Positions 44,559-56,329 of a stretch of 64,000 nucleotides of DNA are shown in pieces. Both the position numbers and the translations under genes were made by a program. Numbering within the stretch: position 1 is the first letter of the stretch; each line of letters begins with the position of its first letter. The notes under the pieces were generated by a model. It was not told where the DNA came from and made no database searches. It saw nothing but the letters and a program-made list of their open reading frames with translations. The DNA lies in contig OZ038325.1 of NCBI GenBank assembly GCA_964035795.1, positions 3,498,277 through 3,562,276 on the forward strand, written 5' to 3'. Origin of the DNA: Pterobdella sp. o SKG-2022. Taxonomy: Eukaryota > Annelida > Clitellata > Hirudinida > Piscicolidae.

Positions 44559-46192
44559 TTCTTCTTGTGCTTTTCTACTGCGTAGTAGGTGCACCAGAAA
44601 TCATCTTCGCACATTTTTTCATGATGTTGTGCAAACCCTGCTTCTTGAAATTTCTCTTGCACACGGGGCATTGTTGAACATTAATAGAGGCGTGTATCTG
44701 TCTGATGTGGTTGGTGAGACCAGCCTTGTTTGCTGCTGTTTTGTTACATCCAGGATGCGGGCATTGAAATCTCGACACAACGCTAGTATATGGTCAGTAT
44801 TCTATTTGGCATTGTTTCTGTCTTCTTCATTCATTTCACCATTTTCATTTGCCTTTTTTGATGAAAGTTTGATTTTCCGACGCCATTTTTTTCTATCGAA
44901 AGCTTCGGTCTTCCAAGTTTTTTCTAACTGTAACGTTTTGAGAGCTGCATATACCATATTTTGTCTTTTTTTTTTTTACTTCTTTTTGACTCCTTTCCTC
45001 CGACGATTCTACTCACTAGAATTTTTCTTGGAATTCTTCATTCATTCTTTCGACGTGTCCGAGCCACTCAAGTCTTCTATGTTGCATCATCAAATCAACG
45101 CGTTTAATCTTTGCATTTGTTCTCAGTTATGTGTTTCTCTTCTTTTCCCAAAGGGAGGTTCCAGTTATTATTCTTATACAGCTGTTAGTGGAAACCTGAA
45201 TTCTCTCCGTGTGGTGACTGAGAAGGGTCCATGTTTAACTGCCATATAACAAAATTGGTATGATAATTGATTTGTTTAGTTTCAGTTTTGTTGACACTTA
45301 TTTTATCCTGATACAAAATCAGACTACTCAGACTGTGGAAAATTTGAGCGGCTTTCTTTATGCGTGACTCAACATCTGAATCGATGGAGTTTGTGTCGTT
45401 TAAGATGCTTCCGAGGTATTTGAACTGCGCTATCTTTTCTGTATTTTCCAGATGGAAAATAAAAACGCTTTTTGTTAGGGTCGACTGGGGCGTGTCCGGG
45501 ATGTATTCTGATATGTTTTTTCTTATTAGTGTTTATTATTAATCAAAAATTATTGAAAGTACTATTTATTAAATTGACTAATTGCTTTAAATTTTCTATA
45601 TTAGGACTTACTATTAATAAATCGTCAGTATAAGCTAGGTTCTGTATCCATACTTTTTCTTTTAGCTTGCAACGGTAATCGAACAGAATCGGCGCGTTAA
45701 AGCAGTACCTCTAACTTTATGCTTAGATTTTTGTGTTGTTGTAGGGCCACTCTTGTTACGGCATCCAGGTATAGGTTGAACATCATCGGGGCAAGTAATC
45801 TCCCTGTTTCACACCTACATTTATTGGAAATTCTTCTGATAATTTTCCGTCATACCATATAACACCCTCAGTACCACTATGTAATAATATTATTATTTTG
45901 ATTATTTTTGTTGGAATGTGAAATGAGTTTTCAAGGTTCGCCTAAAGCACATATCTATTGATTGTGTCGTAGGCTTTGGAAAGGTCCACAAAACACATAT
46001 ACAGAAGCTTGTTGAACTCTATGGCTTTCTGCATCAACATTTTTGTTGTAAAAATTTGATTGCAACATTCTCTGTTTTTTCGAAATCCCCATTGACTTTC
46101 CCCTAACTGACAGTTCAACAGTTTTTGTATTCTGTTTGATAATGCTTTGATGAATACTTCACTAAATACGCATAGCAGCGAAATTCCACGAT
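44559..46192 (-). mobile_element. ZF-LINE copy 8a, 5'-truncated
   Basis: The 3' tip follows a CA tract (44540-44558). Fingers at 44778-44575 (CPHPGCNKTAANKAGLTNH, CPVCKRNFKKQGLHNIMKKC). The RT is heavily broken upstream to about 46190, where it joins copy 8b inside the YRGISLL region. Confidence 0.82.
44575..44778 (-). pseudogene. ZF-LINE copy 8a zinc fingers
   Basis: Finger 1 keeps C-x4-C-x12-H-x4-H. In finger 2 the first His is replaced (NHV to NIM), although the final Cys remains. Confidence 0.78.
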
Positions 46193-48995
46193 ATTCAACT
46201 GTTTCAAGTCAGCATGAATGAGATTGTGCCATCTCTGTTTTTGACCAACTTGGCACCTTTTACCATTCATTATTTTGCTCACCAAAAGTTTTTTTTTGCA
46301 GACGTTCATCAGACATTCTTTCTACATGGCCCAACCACTGTAGCCTTCTCTTTTGAATTAACATATCAACCCTCTCTATTTTTGTTAGGTTTCTGAGTTG
46401 GATATTTCTCATCTTTTCCCAAGAAAGGTTCTAGTAATTATTCTCAAGCATTTATTTACGATTACTTGGAGACGTTGTGTATGATGTGTCAATAGGTTCC
46501 AAGTTTCGCTACCATAGAGAAGGGTTGGTATGATGACGGATTTGAAAAGTTTGATTTTTGTTGAAACTTTTATTTTTGTTTGGTATCATACCAACCTGCT
46601 GATGCTGTGAAAAACTTGGGCTGCCCTGTTTATGCGTGACTCTACTTTTGCATCGATTGTGTTGTCACTCCTTAGGATGCTTCTAAGGTATTAAAATTTT
46701 GACACTTGTTCGATGCTTGTATCGTCACTCATTTGCAGTGTTGGAGTGATGTTTGGTAAGATGGACATGATTTTTGTTTTTTTGAGGTTCATTTTGAGTA
46801 AAAATTTGGCGCAGGTGTTGTTTAGCGAAGTGACAAGACATTCAAGTTCTTCAATGTTGCTGGATGTTAACAATATGTCGTCAGCGTAAGATTGGTTTTG
46901 AACGTGGGTAGACCTATGTAATTTGTATCAACTGTTGTGCATCAGCGGAGCATTGTAAGTGTATTCTACTTGAACGCCTTTGTCTGGGTGTTGTTTCAGT
47001 GCCACTCGTATGACAGCATCCAGAAATAAGTTGAATAGCATAGGAGCTAGTACTTCTCCTTGCTTTAATCCAACTTCAATTGGGAATTTTTCTGAGATCT
47101 GTCCATCAGCATGTATTAACCCGGTTGTACCACATTGAAGGGTTTTGAGGATACGGATTAATTTTTTTGGTATGCTGAAGGATTTTGAAAGAACTTCCCA
47201 CAGCGCATTTCTGTTTACTGTGTAATAGGCTTCATGAAGGTCTACAAACCAGATAGAGATCGCTTTATTGAGCTCTTTTGCTTTTTGCATTAGAATTTTT
47301 GTTGCAAAAATCTGGTCGCAGCATCCTCTATTTGGCCTGAAACCGGCCTGATATTCACCCATCCTGCTCTTCACAACATTCTGCATTCTATTAAGAACCG
47401 CTCTGCCAAATATTTTGCTCGCAACACATAGTAGTGATATGCCTCTGTAGTTTTCACATCGTAACCTGGATCCATGTTTGTGTATTGGGATTATGATTCG
47501 ATTTGTCCAATCTTTTGGTATGGATTCTGTTTCCCATATTTTGTCTGTGACCTTATTTGAGCCATTCTACAAATACCTCGGCACCAGCTTTGAGCATGTT
47601 CGAGCTTATTTCGTCGGTACCTAGGACCGTTTTCAGTTTAGTTTGTTCCAGTGCTCTCAAAAGTTCCGTTTGTGGAATTGGTTTGGATATGTCTTCAACT
47701 ACTTCTGGATCAAGAGAAAGTGTTGCGGGTATCAGCTCGTTAAATGCCTTATCATTTACTACTGTATCATTTTTGGCAGATTTTGCTAAATATTTTTTAC
47801 ATCTATTAATTTTTTTGTTTGATGAGGTTATTATTGTTATACCATCTTCGCCTTTCAAGTTTATTGAAGTCATCATTTTTGAGGATTTTATTAAATTTAA
47901 AATTTTTTAAATTGATTCTCCGCGACCTTGCTTGATTGATTTTTCAGTTATCTTTTCAACTTCTTCAGCTTTGTTTTCCCACCATGTGTCAATCGCTTTT
48001 CTGCTAGCTATTTTTTTTTGATGTTGCTTGTTTGTAGCGATGGGTAAGATCATGGGGGATTGCGTGGCCGTTTGCTTGCAGGGATTTAATTTGAAAGTGG
48101 TAATTTGATTTTTCTTCACAGTTTTTTTACTTCATCATTGACCCATTGTTTTTCAAACGTCGTTTTTTTGGGAAAGCTTGTAATTGAGGCATTTACAAAA
48201 CTTTCTTTAAAACACTTGTAAGTGTCTTCAATGGGTTGTTGAAGGTGAATATTTTTTAATTTGTTTCCAGTTTTTCTCTGAATATATTTATGTTATCTAT
48301 ATTAAATTTTTCTGGATTATTTATGATCATATGAAGTTTATCCATTGTTTTGTTGCAAGTTCTTTTTGTATATTTTTTATTGTTATTTAATATTATTTTT
48401 GTAAATGACTAAATTATGGTCTGAAATATAAGTTATTTTTTTACTGACTTTCGTGTCATAAATTTGTGCTCTAAATTCATGACTGATGAGGACATAGTCG
48501 AGAACATGGCCTCCTTTGTGGTGCGGGTGATGCTGTGTCCACTGATGTATGTTTTTATGTGGAAAGCTTGTATTGGTGATGATTAGATCGTTGTTGTTAC
48601 AGTGGTCCACCAATCTTATGCCATTCCTATTTCTAACACCATGAAGGCGAGATGGTATGTCAAGAGGTCCAACTCGGCCGTTAAAGTCCTCCAGAACAAT
48701 TAAAAAATCTTTTTTGCCTCATTTATCTATCTGATGTTGTAACAGTTTGTACAATCTTTTGGACTTAACATTGTCGTCTACTTCTGTTGGCACGTAGACA
48801 GCGATGACGCTCATGTGGCTTCTAGTCAATTTTATTTAGACTTGCATCACTCAGAAATAAAACTATAGGTGCCTTCTTCCTTCCAGGCCGTTACCTTCAT
48901 TTTTCTTCGCGAGCCCAGAAATCAGCACCGTTGTGTTATCAATTTTGAGAATACTACTTTTTGTCCATTGCACTTTAGTCATTGCCAATAAAGAC
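46193..48995 (-). mobile_element. ZF-LINE copy 8b, lacking both ends
   Basis: It starts in the RT C-part (46309, RWHNLIHADLKQLNI), with RT 47386-46691 (AGFRPNRGCCDQIFATKILM, WFVDLHEAYYTVNR, VGLKQGEVLAPMLFN, YADDILLTS), N-part 47876-47553, linker 48119-47907, endonuclease 48613-48383 and 48995-48863. The 5' truncation inside the endonuclease (SLLAMTKVQW) is joined directly to the (CA)n before exon 23. Confidence 0.85.
46691..47386 (-). pseudogene. ZF-LINE copy 8b RT core
   Basis: 47386-46928 is an open 152-codon frame from GFRPNRGCC to the NAPLMHNS region; 46873-46691 continues after YADD. Asp of KAYDTV is Tyr, so it is inactive. Confidence 0.83.

Positions 48996-49066
<71 letters not shown>
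48996..49066 (+). repeat. (CA)n tract running into exon 23 acceptor
   Basis: About 70 bases of perfect CA ending ACACAG, then exon 23. Confidence 0.94.
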
Positions 49067-49067
<1 letters not shown>

Positions 49068-49215
49068 TCCCAAAGCTAGGAGGCATACGCAAGGGATGGC
49101 AGAAACAGTTCATATTGGTGTGTGACTTCAAAATCTTCATCTACGACATCTCATCTTCATCCCCTCTCACATCACATTGCATTCCCAATTGCCTCACTCA
49201 TGTGATCGATATGAG
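49067..49215 (+). CDS. MRCK exon 23: PH domain beginning
   Basis: It encodes IPKLGGIRKGWQKQF, ILVCDFKIFIYDI, then a longer loop and HVIDMR, matching the MRCK PH core (KKGWQ...VCDFKLFLYD). The exon is enclosed by a (CA)n tract of about 70 bases ending at its acceptor and a (TG)n tract of about 115 bases starting 4 bases after its donor. It ends in phase 2. Confidence 0.93.
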
Positions 49216-49241
49216 GTTCGTGTGCGTGTGTGTGTGTGTGT

Positions 49242-49334
<93 letters not shown>
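49216..49334 (+). repeat. (TG)n tract at exon 23 donor
   Basis: Donor gttcgtgtgcg then about 110 bases of TG with one TATG interruption. It is followed by a 3' ZF-LINE fragment beginning CAGGATGCACC. Confidence 0.94.
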
Positions 49335-49337
<3 letters not shown>

Positions 49338-49515
49338 GATGCACCAAAATATGTGCAAATAAAGCTGGCCTAGCAAACCACTTCAGCCAGATACATCAAA
49401 CACAAAAAAACCATAAGATGTGAATACTTTGGCCTGAGCTTTAAACACTAAGGCATCTATAACCATCGCAAAAAATACTCAACTTCCAATCTATTGCACC
49501 TGCCACATGGTGGAT
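49335..49515 (+). mobile_element. ZF-LINE copy 9 (finger fragment)
   Basis: Only the last about 180 bases: ICANKAGLANHFSQIH and a degraded second finger, then CACCTGCCACATGGTGGATAAAAGC. It starts directly in the (TG)n, a 5' truncation at the microsatellite. Confidence 0.83.
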
Positions 49516-49559
49516 AAAAGCAATTAATTAGAAATATAAGTTTTTTTAAAATTAATGAC

Positions 49560-51705
49560 TTTTAGAGGTTGTCCACTGACTTCATATATATTCTACTAGA
49601 AACTAACCAGGATGATTCAGTTGAACAAATATGGTGCCGGTCCAAGTCTACATTCATTAATGCCATCAATAGCTTTTTACAAAAAAAGAAAAAAATTAAA
49701 GAAAAAGAGTTGATTAAAAAGACGTTAAAGAAGGAATAGAACAACAGAGTAATCTATATCTCAAAATACTCAACCTCAAACAACGTGTTGAGTCAATCTC
49801 TCTAAGCTTCAAAAATAATTATGATTTTGTTAACAAGGAGGCCAAAAATGCATGCAGAATAACGCTCAATGCTTGATGGGAAGATAAAGCTAAAGAAGCA
49901 GATTTACAAGCTGAATAGAACATTAAAAATGGTCGTGGTGAGTCAATCCTGAAATCTCTCAAAATAACTGAGCAATTTAAAATATGTCCATGGAATTCTT
50001 GACGAAGACAATAAAACAAAATTAATTGAATCTTTATCAAAAATAAAGAGATTGAAAAGTTATTTTGAAACGAATGCAAACGCAAATTCAACTGTGTTAC
50101 CTACAGCATATGATGGTTTTCCTCTTCCAAAAATGAGTCTTGAAGATGACTCGAAGGAACTTCTCGCCTTACCCCCAACAAAACCAGAACAAGAAACTGC
50201 TTTAAAACAAAGCAAATCAAACAGCTGCAAGAATCGATAATCTGAACTCAAACATGCTTAAGCTGGGAGCTGAAGCTACGGTAAACTGGCTAACGATAAC
50301 CTCAGATCAGATATGGTTAGAAGAAACAGTGTCAGCTGACAGGTGAAAACAGATCATTGTCCCAATCCACAAAAAAGTAGCAAATTGGAATGCACAAACT
50401 ACCGGGGAAATTCACTATTGTCGGTGGCAAGCAAGATTGTTGGTAAGGCCATATTGAACAGATTGAAACACGTGTTGAATACCCAACTTGAAGAAAACCA
50501 ATGTGGTTTTCGTCCAAACAGAGGATGCTGTGATCAGAATCACGTGGCAAGAATTCTGATACAGAAAGCTCTAGAATTCATCGACCTACTAAAAGCGTAT
50601 GAATCGATAAACAGGGAAGCACTGTGGCAATTTCTTAGAAGATCCTTCAGCATTCTAAAGAAGATCATTTGCATTCTACAAGCCTTGCACCACAACACAA
50701 CAGGAATCGTTCGAGCAGAAGAGCTAACATCTAAAGAGTTTCCAATTAATGTAGGAGTAAAACAAGGAGATGTCCTAGCCCCAGTCCTCTTCAATCTCTT
50801 TCTTGACGCAGTGACACGAGTTGCAATAAACAAGCATCTTGATAAAGGTGTTTCATTAAAGTATTGCGACGATGCCATAATCCTATTCAACCACCGCTAT
50901 AAATTGAACCAAAAAATAATGATACAGAGTCTGGCATACGCCGATGATATAGTTCTGGTAATCAGCAATCTAAATGATCTGAACTGCCCAGTACAAACTT
51001 TCAACAACTTCGGCATACAATTGAATTTGGCAAAAACTAAGTACATGCATATGACTCTTGAATCAAGCCAATCTATAACGCACCAAACCCCAATGAATAG
51101 AAATAGTCAATAGTTTTAAATATTTAGGAAGTATATTATCAAATAATAGTTCAATTGATGAAGATATCAATAATAGGTTAAGTAAGGCTTCAAAGGTTGT
51201 CCGGGGCTTAAGTAGGTTACTATGGTAGAAAACATCAATAAGGCTGGAAACAAAAATAAAACTTCTCAGATCCATCATTCTATCTTTCCTCTTTTACAAC
51301 AGTGAAACAGTTCTTAAATACAGTGACTCCAGGTATTTGTAACAAGGTGCCTCAGAATAATCACAGGTATATCCTTGTGGCAAAAAGGGAGAAATACCGA
51401 GCTGAGAAGAGTGACAAGCATCGAGCGAGTTGAAGTTTTGATAAAGCAAAGAGAACTCCGATAGCTTGGGCATTTGCAAAGAATGGATAATAACAGAATT
51501 CCAAAAAAACTGCTGCCAGCTCGAACGCAAGGAGGACAGAAGCTAAGGTGGAATGATGTGATTGGCAAAGACTTGGAAGAGTTAAATATCTCACAAACAT
51601 GAAAACAAAAGGCACTGAATCGGAATGAATGGCGCAATGAAGTATTTAAAATAGCCAAAGAAAAAAAGACAGAACCATTCCTTATTCAGTATTTACATCC
51701 TTTTA
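49560..51705 (+). mobile_element. ZF-LINE copy 10, truncated both ends
   Basis: Same subfamily as copy 4. Pieces: linker 49580-50000, RT 50052-50240 and 50343-51113 (ENQCGFRPNRGCCDQNH, NVGVKQGDVLAPVLFN, LAYADDIVLVI with YADD intact), and C-part to 51705. It lacks the endonuclease and both fingers. Confidence 0.84.
50343..51113 (+). pseudogene. ZF-LINE copy 10 reverse transcriptase
   Basis: An open 256-codon frame: LECTNYRGNSLLSVASK, GFRPNRGCCDQ, LLKAYESINREALW (the KAYDS aspartate is Glu, and preceding residues are deleted), GVKQGDVLAPVLFNLFLDAV, AYADDIVL. Inactive by the motif A change. Confidence 0.83.
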
Positions 51706-51988
51706 AGGATAAACTTAAGTTAAAAGTAAACTTACCGGTAAAATATTATTAAAAACCTATTTCTTATTAAAAAAAATATACCAGTGAAACAAAATTTTAA
51801 ATGTAATTATTTTGTAAAATTAAGCCGAAGATAGTATGAATTAACTGTTTTAAATCGAAAAAACTTCACGAGCAAGCTAAACAGGCCACCTTCGGTTGGT
51901 AACAAAAAAAATCTTTGCAAGGAAAAATACTGTTTTGAGTGTGGTGATTTTTATACCCCATTCACGCATCAATCCCCTTTCCCAACAG

Positions 51989-52070
51989 AGATGAAAACTT
52001 TAGTGTCAGTGTAGTGTCTGAGCAAGAAGTTATCCATGCTAACAAAAAGGATGTCACGTGTATTTTCAAG
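51989..52070 (+). CDS. MRCK exon 24: PH domain
   Basis: After the split codon it reads DENFSVSVVSEQEVIHANKK then DVTCIFK, equivalent to [27 protein letters not shown] in MRCK. Acceptor CCCAACAG, donor AAG|gtgggt, phase 0 out. Confidence 0.93.
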
Positions 52071-52289
52071 GTGGGTCTTATGGCATTTGCATATCAAAAG
52101 TGTGTTTGTTTTAAAGGGGGCATGCGTGTGTGGTATGAGTGGGGCTTATATAGTCGAACATGGATTTCATTCATTACGATACACGTGAACAAAATGAAAA
52201 GCATAGAAGTTTTTGTTTACTTTTACTCTTTTCATCAAATTCACGCGTTTGTTTGAACTCAAAACTTTTACTTTTACGACATAAAAAAA

Positions 52290-54405
52290 TATAACTTAAT
52301 TATGAGTTGGGGAAAAGCTTGATTGGTGGGCAAGCAAATATGCCACGAGAACGCGAATTCCTAGGCAAGAGAAACGTGGAAGATAGATTGCTGTTAGAAT
52401 TTTGTTTTGAAAAAAACATGTGTGTGGGTAATAGTTGGTTTAAAAAGAAGGATAATAGAAAGGTTATTTTTAATGTAGGGTGTAGTGGGACAGAAATAGA
52501 TTTTGTGCTGATGAAGGGTAGTCGGAGAAAGTTTTTGAAGAATGTGGGTGCAATTGAGCGTGAGCTCCAACACAAACTATTGAAGATGGTTTTAGATGGA
52601 AGATGGATTAGGAAAATCCAACATAGCCATGCCAAAAAAGTATCTTACCCAAAAGTATGGAAGTTTTTGAACGATGAAGTAAAAACAAAATTTTCTGAAA
52701 AGATGGAAGTTTTTTATCAAAAAAATGAACGAAATGCATAGCTGAAATATATAACTTTTGCTTTAAAAGCTGCTGAAGGAGTTTGCGGAGTGTGTAAAGA
52801 TAGGCCTTAACATGGTGAAACTTGGTGGTGAAATCAGGATGTGCAGAAAGCCATCACAGAGAAGAGGAAAAGTTGTCGGCGCTGGAAACAACTCCTATCG
52901 GGGGAAAATAAATCCCGTTATGTCTCTGATAAAAAAAGCCAAGAGAGCTGTTGCTAAGGCAATGAAAAAAGAGGCGATAAAGAGCTGGAGGAGGTACGGA
53001 ATGACAGAAATGTCGTATTCCGTAGAATAAGAATGTTGAAGAAGGAAGCAAGTGGCTTAGCAGGTAACAACTGCATTAAAGACACAAATAAAAAAATTTT
53101 ATTTGCCGAAGATGGTCGGAAGAGAGTGTGGAAGAAACATTGGAGGCCATCTTGTATGAATAGAACTTATGGAATGGGATGGGGAATGTAGAAGGGGTTG
53201 AAGGTTCTATGTAACCATTTGTTATGAACAAAGTGGAAAAAGCACCAGAGATCATGAACAATGGCAAGGCCAGTGGACCAACTAGAAACGTTAAGAAGCA
53301 CCTAGTTATTTCTCTACATGGGAAGTAAGTTATATTGCAAATAGCAAACGTATGTCTCATGACTGGAGAACGATTATAGTTGCCTCCATTTATAAGAAGA
53401 AAGGTAGCGTTATACATTGGGCTAGTTGTATAGGTGTAAAGCTTTTAGAGAATAGTATGAAAGTGGTGAAAAGGTTGTTGGAGAAGAGGTTAAAAAGATT
53501 AGTAAAAGTTCACCAAATGCAATTTGGCTTTATGCCTGGCAGAAGTACACTGGACGCTATTTTTATTCTTAGGAAAATGAAGGAAAGCTACTTTGAGAAG
53601 AATAGAAAGCTTTTTATCTGTTTTCTTGATTTTGAGAAGGCTTTCGATCGGGTGCCAAGGAAGGTGATCGAATGGGCGCTGAGAAAGAAGTTGGTACCAG
53701 AAAGGTTGGTTCAGGCAGTAATGTCGATGTACAAAGGAGCAAAAACGCGTATTCAGGTTGAAGGTGGACACTCGGAAAAATTTGCTGTTGGTGTAAGTGT
53801 CCATCAAGGATCGGTTCTTACACCATTTTTGTTTTCAATAGTGCTAGACGTATTGTCTCAAGACGGAAGAAAAGGTACTCTATATGAACTCCTTTCTGCA
53901 GATGTTTTCTATGTTATGTGGTAAAAGACACACATGGAATGTTAAGACAAATTCATAGGACATGTGTGAGGTTTGTCATAACATATGGCCCAGAAACTTG
54001 GGTGGTAAGGTCCGTTGAAGATAGTATTTTGAGAAGAGCAGAAAAACGGATGCTTCGAGTGATGTGTGGTGTGCAGCTAGCTGATGGTGTGAGTGTAACG
54101 GAGTTGATGGTTAGATTGGGGTTGGATAGTACGTTTGGTGAAGTTTGAGGTGGCTGGGTCATGTTGCAAGGAAAGGGGATGATGATTGTGTTAAGCAGGC
54201 GTAGAGGTTCAAAGCTGAAGGTAGTAGAAGAAAGGGAAGGCCAAGGTTGGCTTGGAAAAGTTTGATGGAAAACCGTTATCATGAGCTTGGGTTAGATTTC
54301 GAAGAGGCCTACGACAGGGTGAAATGGATAAAGAGGGTTAGGTCATGGAAAGAAGTCAGTAACCTTTTGGAAAAGAGAGAAATGCTGGCTATAATAAAAT
54401 GATAC
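52290..54405 (+). mobile_element. RTE-like LINE copy R3 (5'-truncated)
   Basis: Same family as R1. 52307-52741 covers the end of the endonuclease and linker (LLEFCFEKNMCVGNSWF, CSGTEIDFVLMK), RT 53352-53924, C-part 53918-54148, and the tail to TATAATAAAATGATACTC. The Cys-rich finger region present in R1 is deleted between 53900 and 53930. Confidence 0.86.
53352..53924 (+). pseudogene. RTE-like R3 reverse transcriptase
   Basis: 190-codon frame: IYKKKGSVIHWASCIGVKLL, HQMQFGFMPGRSTLDAIFIL, CFLDFEKAFDRVPRK, VGVSVHQGSVLTPFLFSIVL, then KGTLYELLSAD where YADD should be; it diverges after AD. Motif A is intact; motif C is broken. Confidence 0.84.
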
Positions 54406-54688
54406 TCATACTGATACTATAACAGTATTTTTTTTTATCTTGTTATTTTCTAATTAAAATGTAATTTGCTTTATATTATTTTTTTAAAACTATATCTAAT
54501 TAAATTCTGAACTAGTAGGTTTTCATATATCATTGATAATTCTTTTGTTCATAACGATTAAAACTTCAAAATTAAATTTTAAAAATTTATTCTTTGTTTA
54601 TAAAATTTCGTAGTTTTATGAAAAAACGTCAGTTTAAAGAGAATAAACAAACAAGCTAGACGAACATCAGATATATAAATTTAGAATA

Positions 54689-55375
54689 ATGCAGCGTGGA
54701 TACATTCCTTCATTCAGACGTTCACGCTCTTCTCCCAAATTGAGATGGGCCGAATCGGGACCCGCAGAGCAGCCGGAAATGGTTGATATCAGGTATTTCG
54801 ACAAAAAAAAACCTGCCGCTTCAGTTAATGCAGCAGTTTCGGAATCTACAGATACGATATCTTCGAGATCTAGTCGAACTCCAGCTAGAAGAATTTTGAA
54901 ACCTGCTAGAACAGATCCTTTTGAGTGGCCCATGAGATCAAGAGCTGGAGCTAGTTCCTTTACTGATGAACCAATGGATTGGGAACTTGCTACCATGGAT
55001 TATGAACCTAAAGTTCTGATTAGTCGAGAAGATTCACAACAAGCCTTTAAGGAAAAAAAACTTAGAAAAGCTAAAGAAAAAGGTGAAATTAAAGTCGCTA
55101 AGCTGCGTGAACATATTTCTCCCAGAAAACGAGACGATTACATTAGGGATTGGTTCAGAACCGAAGGGGCAGTTCCGGTAATGGCGCTAGAAGAAGGGTG
55201 CATTTTGACTCATCCTGAATTCAGTGTTTACAAAAATAGTAGGAAAACAAAAGGCATTCAAAGAAGGCTTGAAGAAGAATTCGAATTAGGACACACAACA
55301 ACCCCAAGATGTAGACGTATCAGAGATTTGCCCTATCTGACGGGCCTTTTCGAATTAACACCAACACCTGATTAA
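54689..55375 (+). CDS. Unrecognised 228-aa protein in intron 24
   Basis: A complete ATG-to-TAA frame of 228 codons, on the same strand as MRCK but inside an intron. It is not recognised. Visible: an Arg/Ser-rich N-terminus (FRRSRSSPKLRW), a Ser/Thr stretch, a basic helix (KEKKLRKAKEKGEIKVAKL), RDDYIRDWFRTEG, and a C-terminus with RRLEEEFELGHTT and YLTGLFELTPTPD. There is no signal peptide or membrane segment. The G+C is higher than in the flanks. It could be a retrotransposed or nested gene, or an orphan ORF of a mobile or viral-like element. There is no splice or LINE motif. Start choice: first ATG after in-frame stops. Confidence 0.6.
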   Translation: MQRGYIPSFRRSRSSPKLRWAESGPAEQPEMVDIRYFDKKKPAASVNAAVSESTDTISSRSSRTPARRILKPARTDPFEWPMRSRAGASSFTDEPMDWELATMDYEPKVLISREDSQQAFKEKKLRKAKEKGEIKVAKLREHISPRKRDDYIRDWFRTEGAVPVMALEEGCILTHPEFSVYKNSRKTKGIQRRLEEEFELGHTTTPRCRRIRDLPYLTGLFELTPTPD

Positions 55376-56329
55376 TATGCTTTGAAATTAAAAAATATTT
55401 TAGTTTTTTTTTCATTAATTAATATACAATACTTAATTGAAATTTTAAGGCAAAATAATACATCGAATAATATCAAATTTTTATAAATGAATAACGAAAT
55501 CAATTACGAGTATGATTATAATGGCATTAACTTCAGAAGTTTCTAGACCACTGTATTATGAACTATGCATGCAAAATAATTAACTGCAATGTAAGGTAAT
55601 GTAAGTTTTCATAGATATGAAAATTGTGACAAGGATTATGCATAAACCGGCGAAAACATTTTTTGAATATCTTTTATATTAAAAGGTTTCTGAAAACTAA
55701 GATTATATGAAATAAGGTCTGTTTTTTGAATGGATAAATATTATATCAAAGTTTCCAAAAGAAATAAATTTAAAATTGGAATATAGGTTATGCAAATTGA
55801 TTTTGTTTATCTTTCAAGTAGTAAGGCAAAAAGTGTATGCGATAATAAACTAATTAAATCTACATGAAGTTGTGAATATGCCAATAATAATGTAAGAAAA
55901 TAGTGTAATAGATTTTAATCGAGTATTTGATAATATATAAAAAAAGCTTCTTAGATTAATAAAGCGTTGTGTCGTTTGGAGTAAAAAAGCATTGGCTTAA
56001 GCGGAATTTGATTCTCATTTCCAAGAATTTTTAATAGAAATAGCATGTTAAAGAATATGATGACTAATCTTTATATTCAATTATGAATAGCTGAAAAGTC
56101 ATAAATATGTCACAGTGTCTATTAAATTTTTTATTATTGATTCAATTATAAATCTTGTTGCGTATTGATATATCGATATATAAATTCTTCAATGATTCAA
56201 TTAGTATAAAAACTTTTTGATATCCAATAAAGTTTATATAGTATATGATTATGTATATTTTAGGAAAATATTAAAAACTCATTAAATTGATCTTTTATTT
56301 TTGCCGAGAAACTTCAAAAGCAGTCGTCT
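55376..56329. other. AT-rich intron stretch without features
   Basis: Very A/T-rich; no ORF, repeat array or RNA gene recognised. Confidence 0.5.

Noticed and set aside
45250..45542. Plus-strand ORF as a gene
   Set aside because: It is antisense to broken RT of ZF-LINE copy 8a.
54672..54679. TATA box for the 228-codon ORF
   Set aside because: TATATAAA lies only about 10 bases before the ATG, too close for a standard start site, and the surroundings are generally AT-rich.
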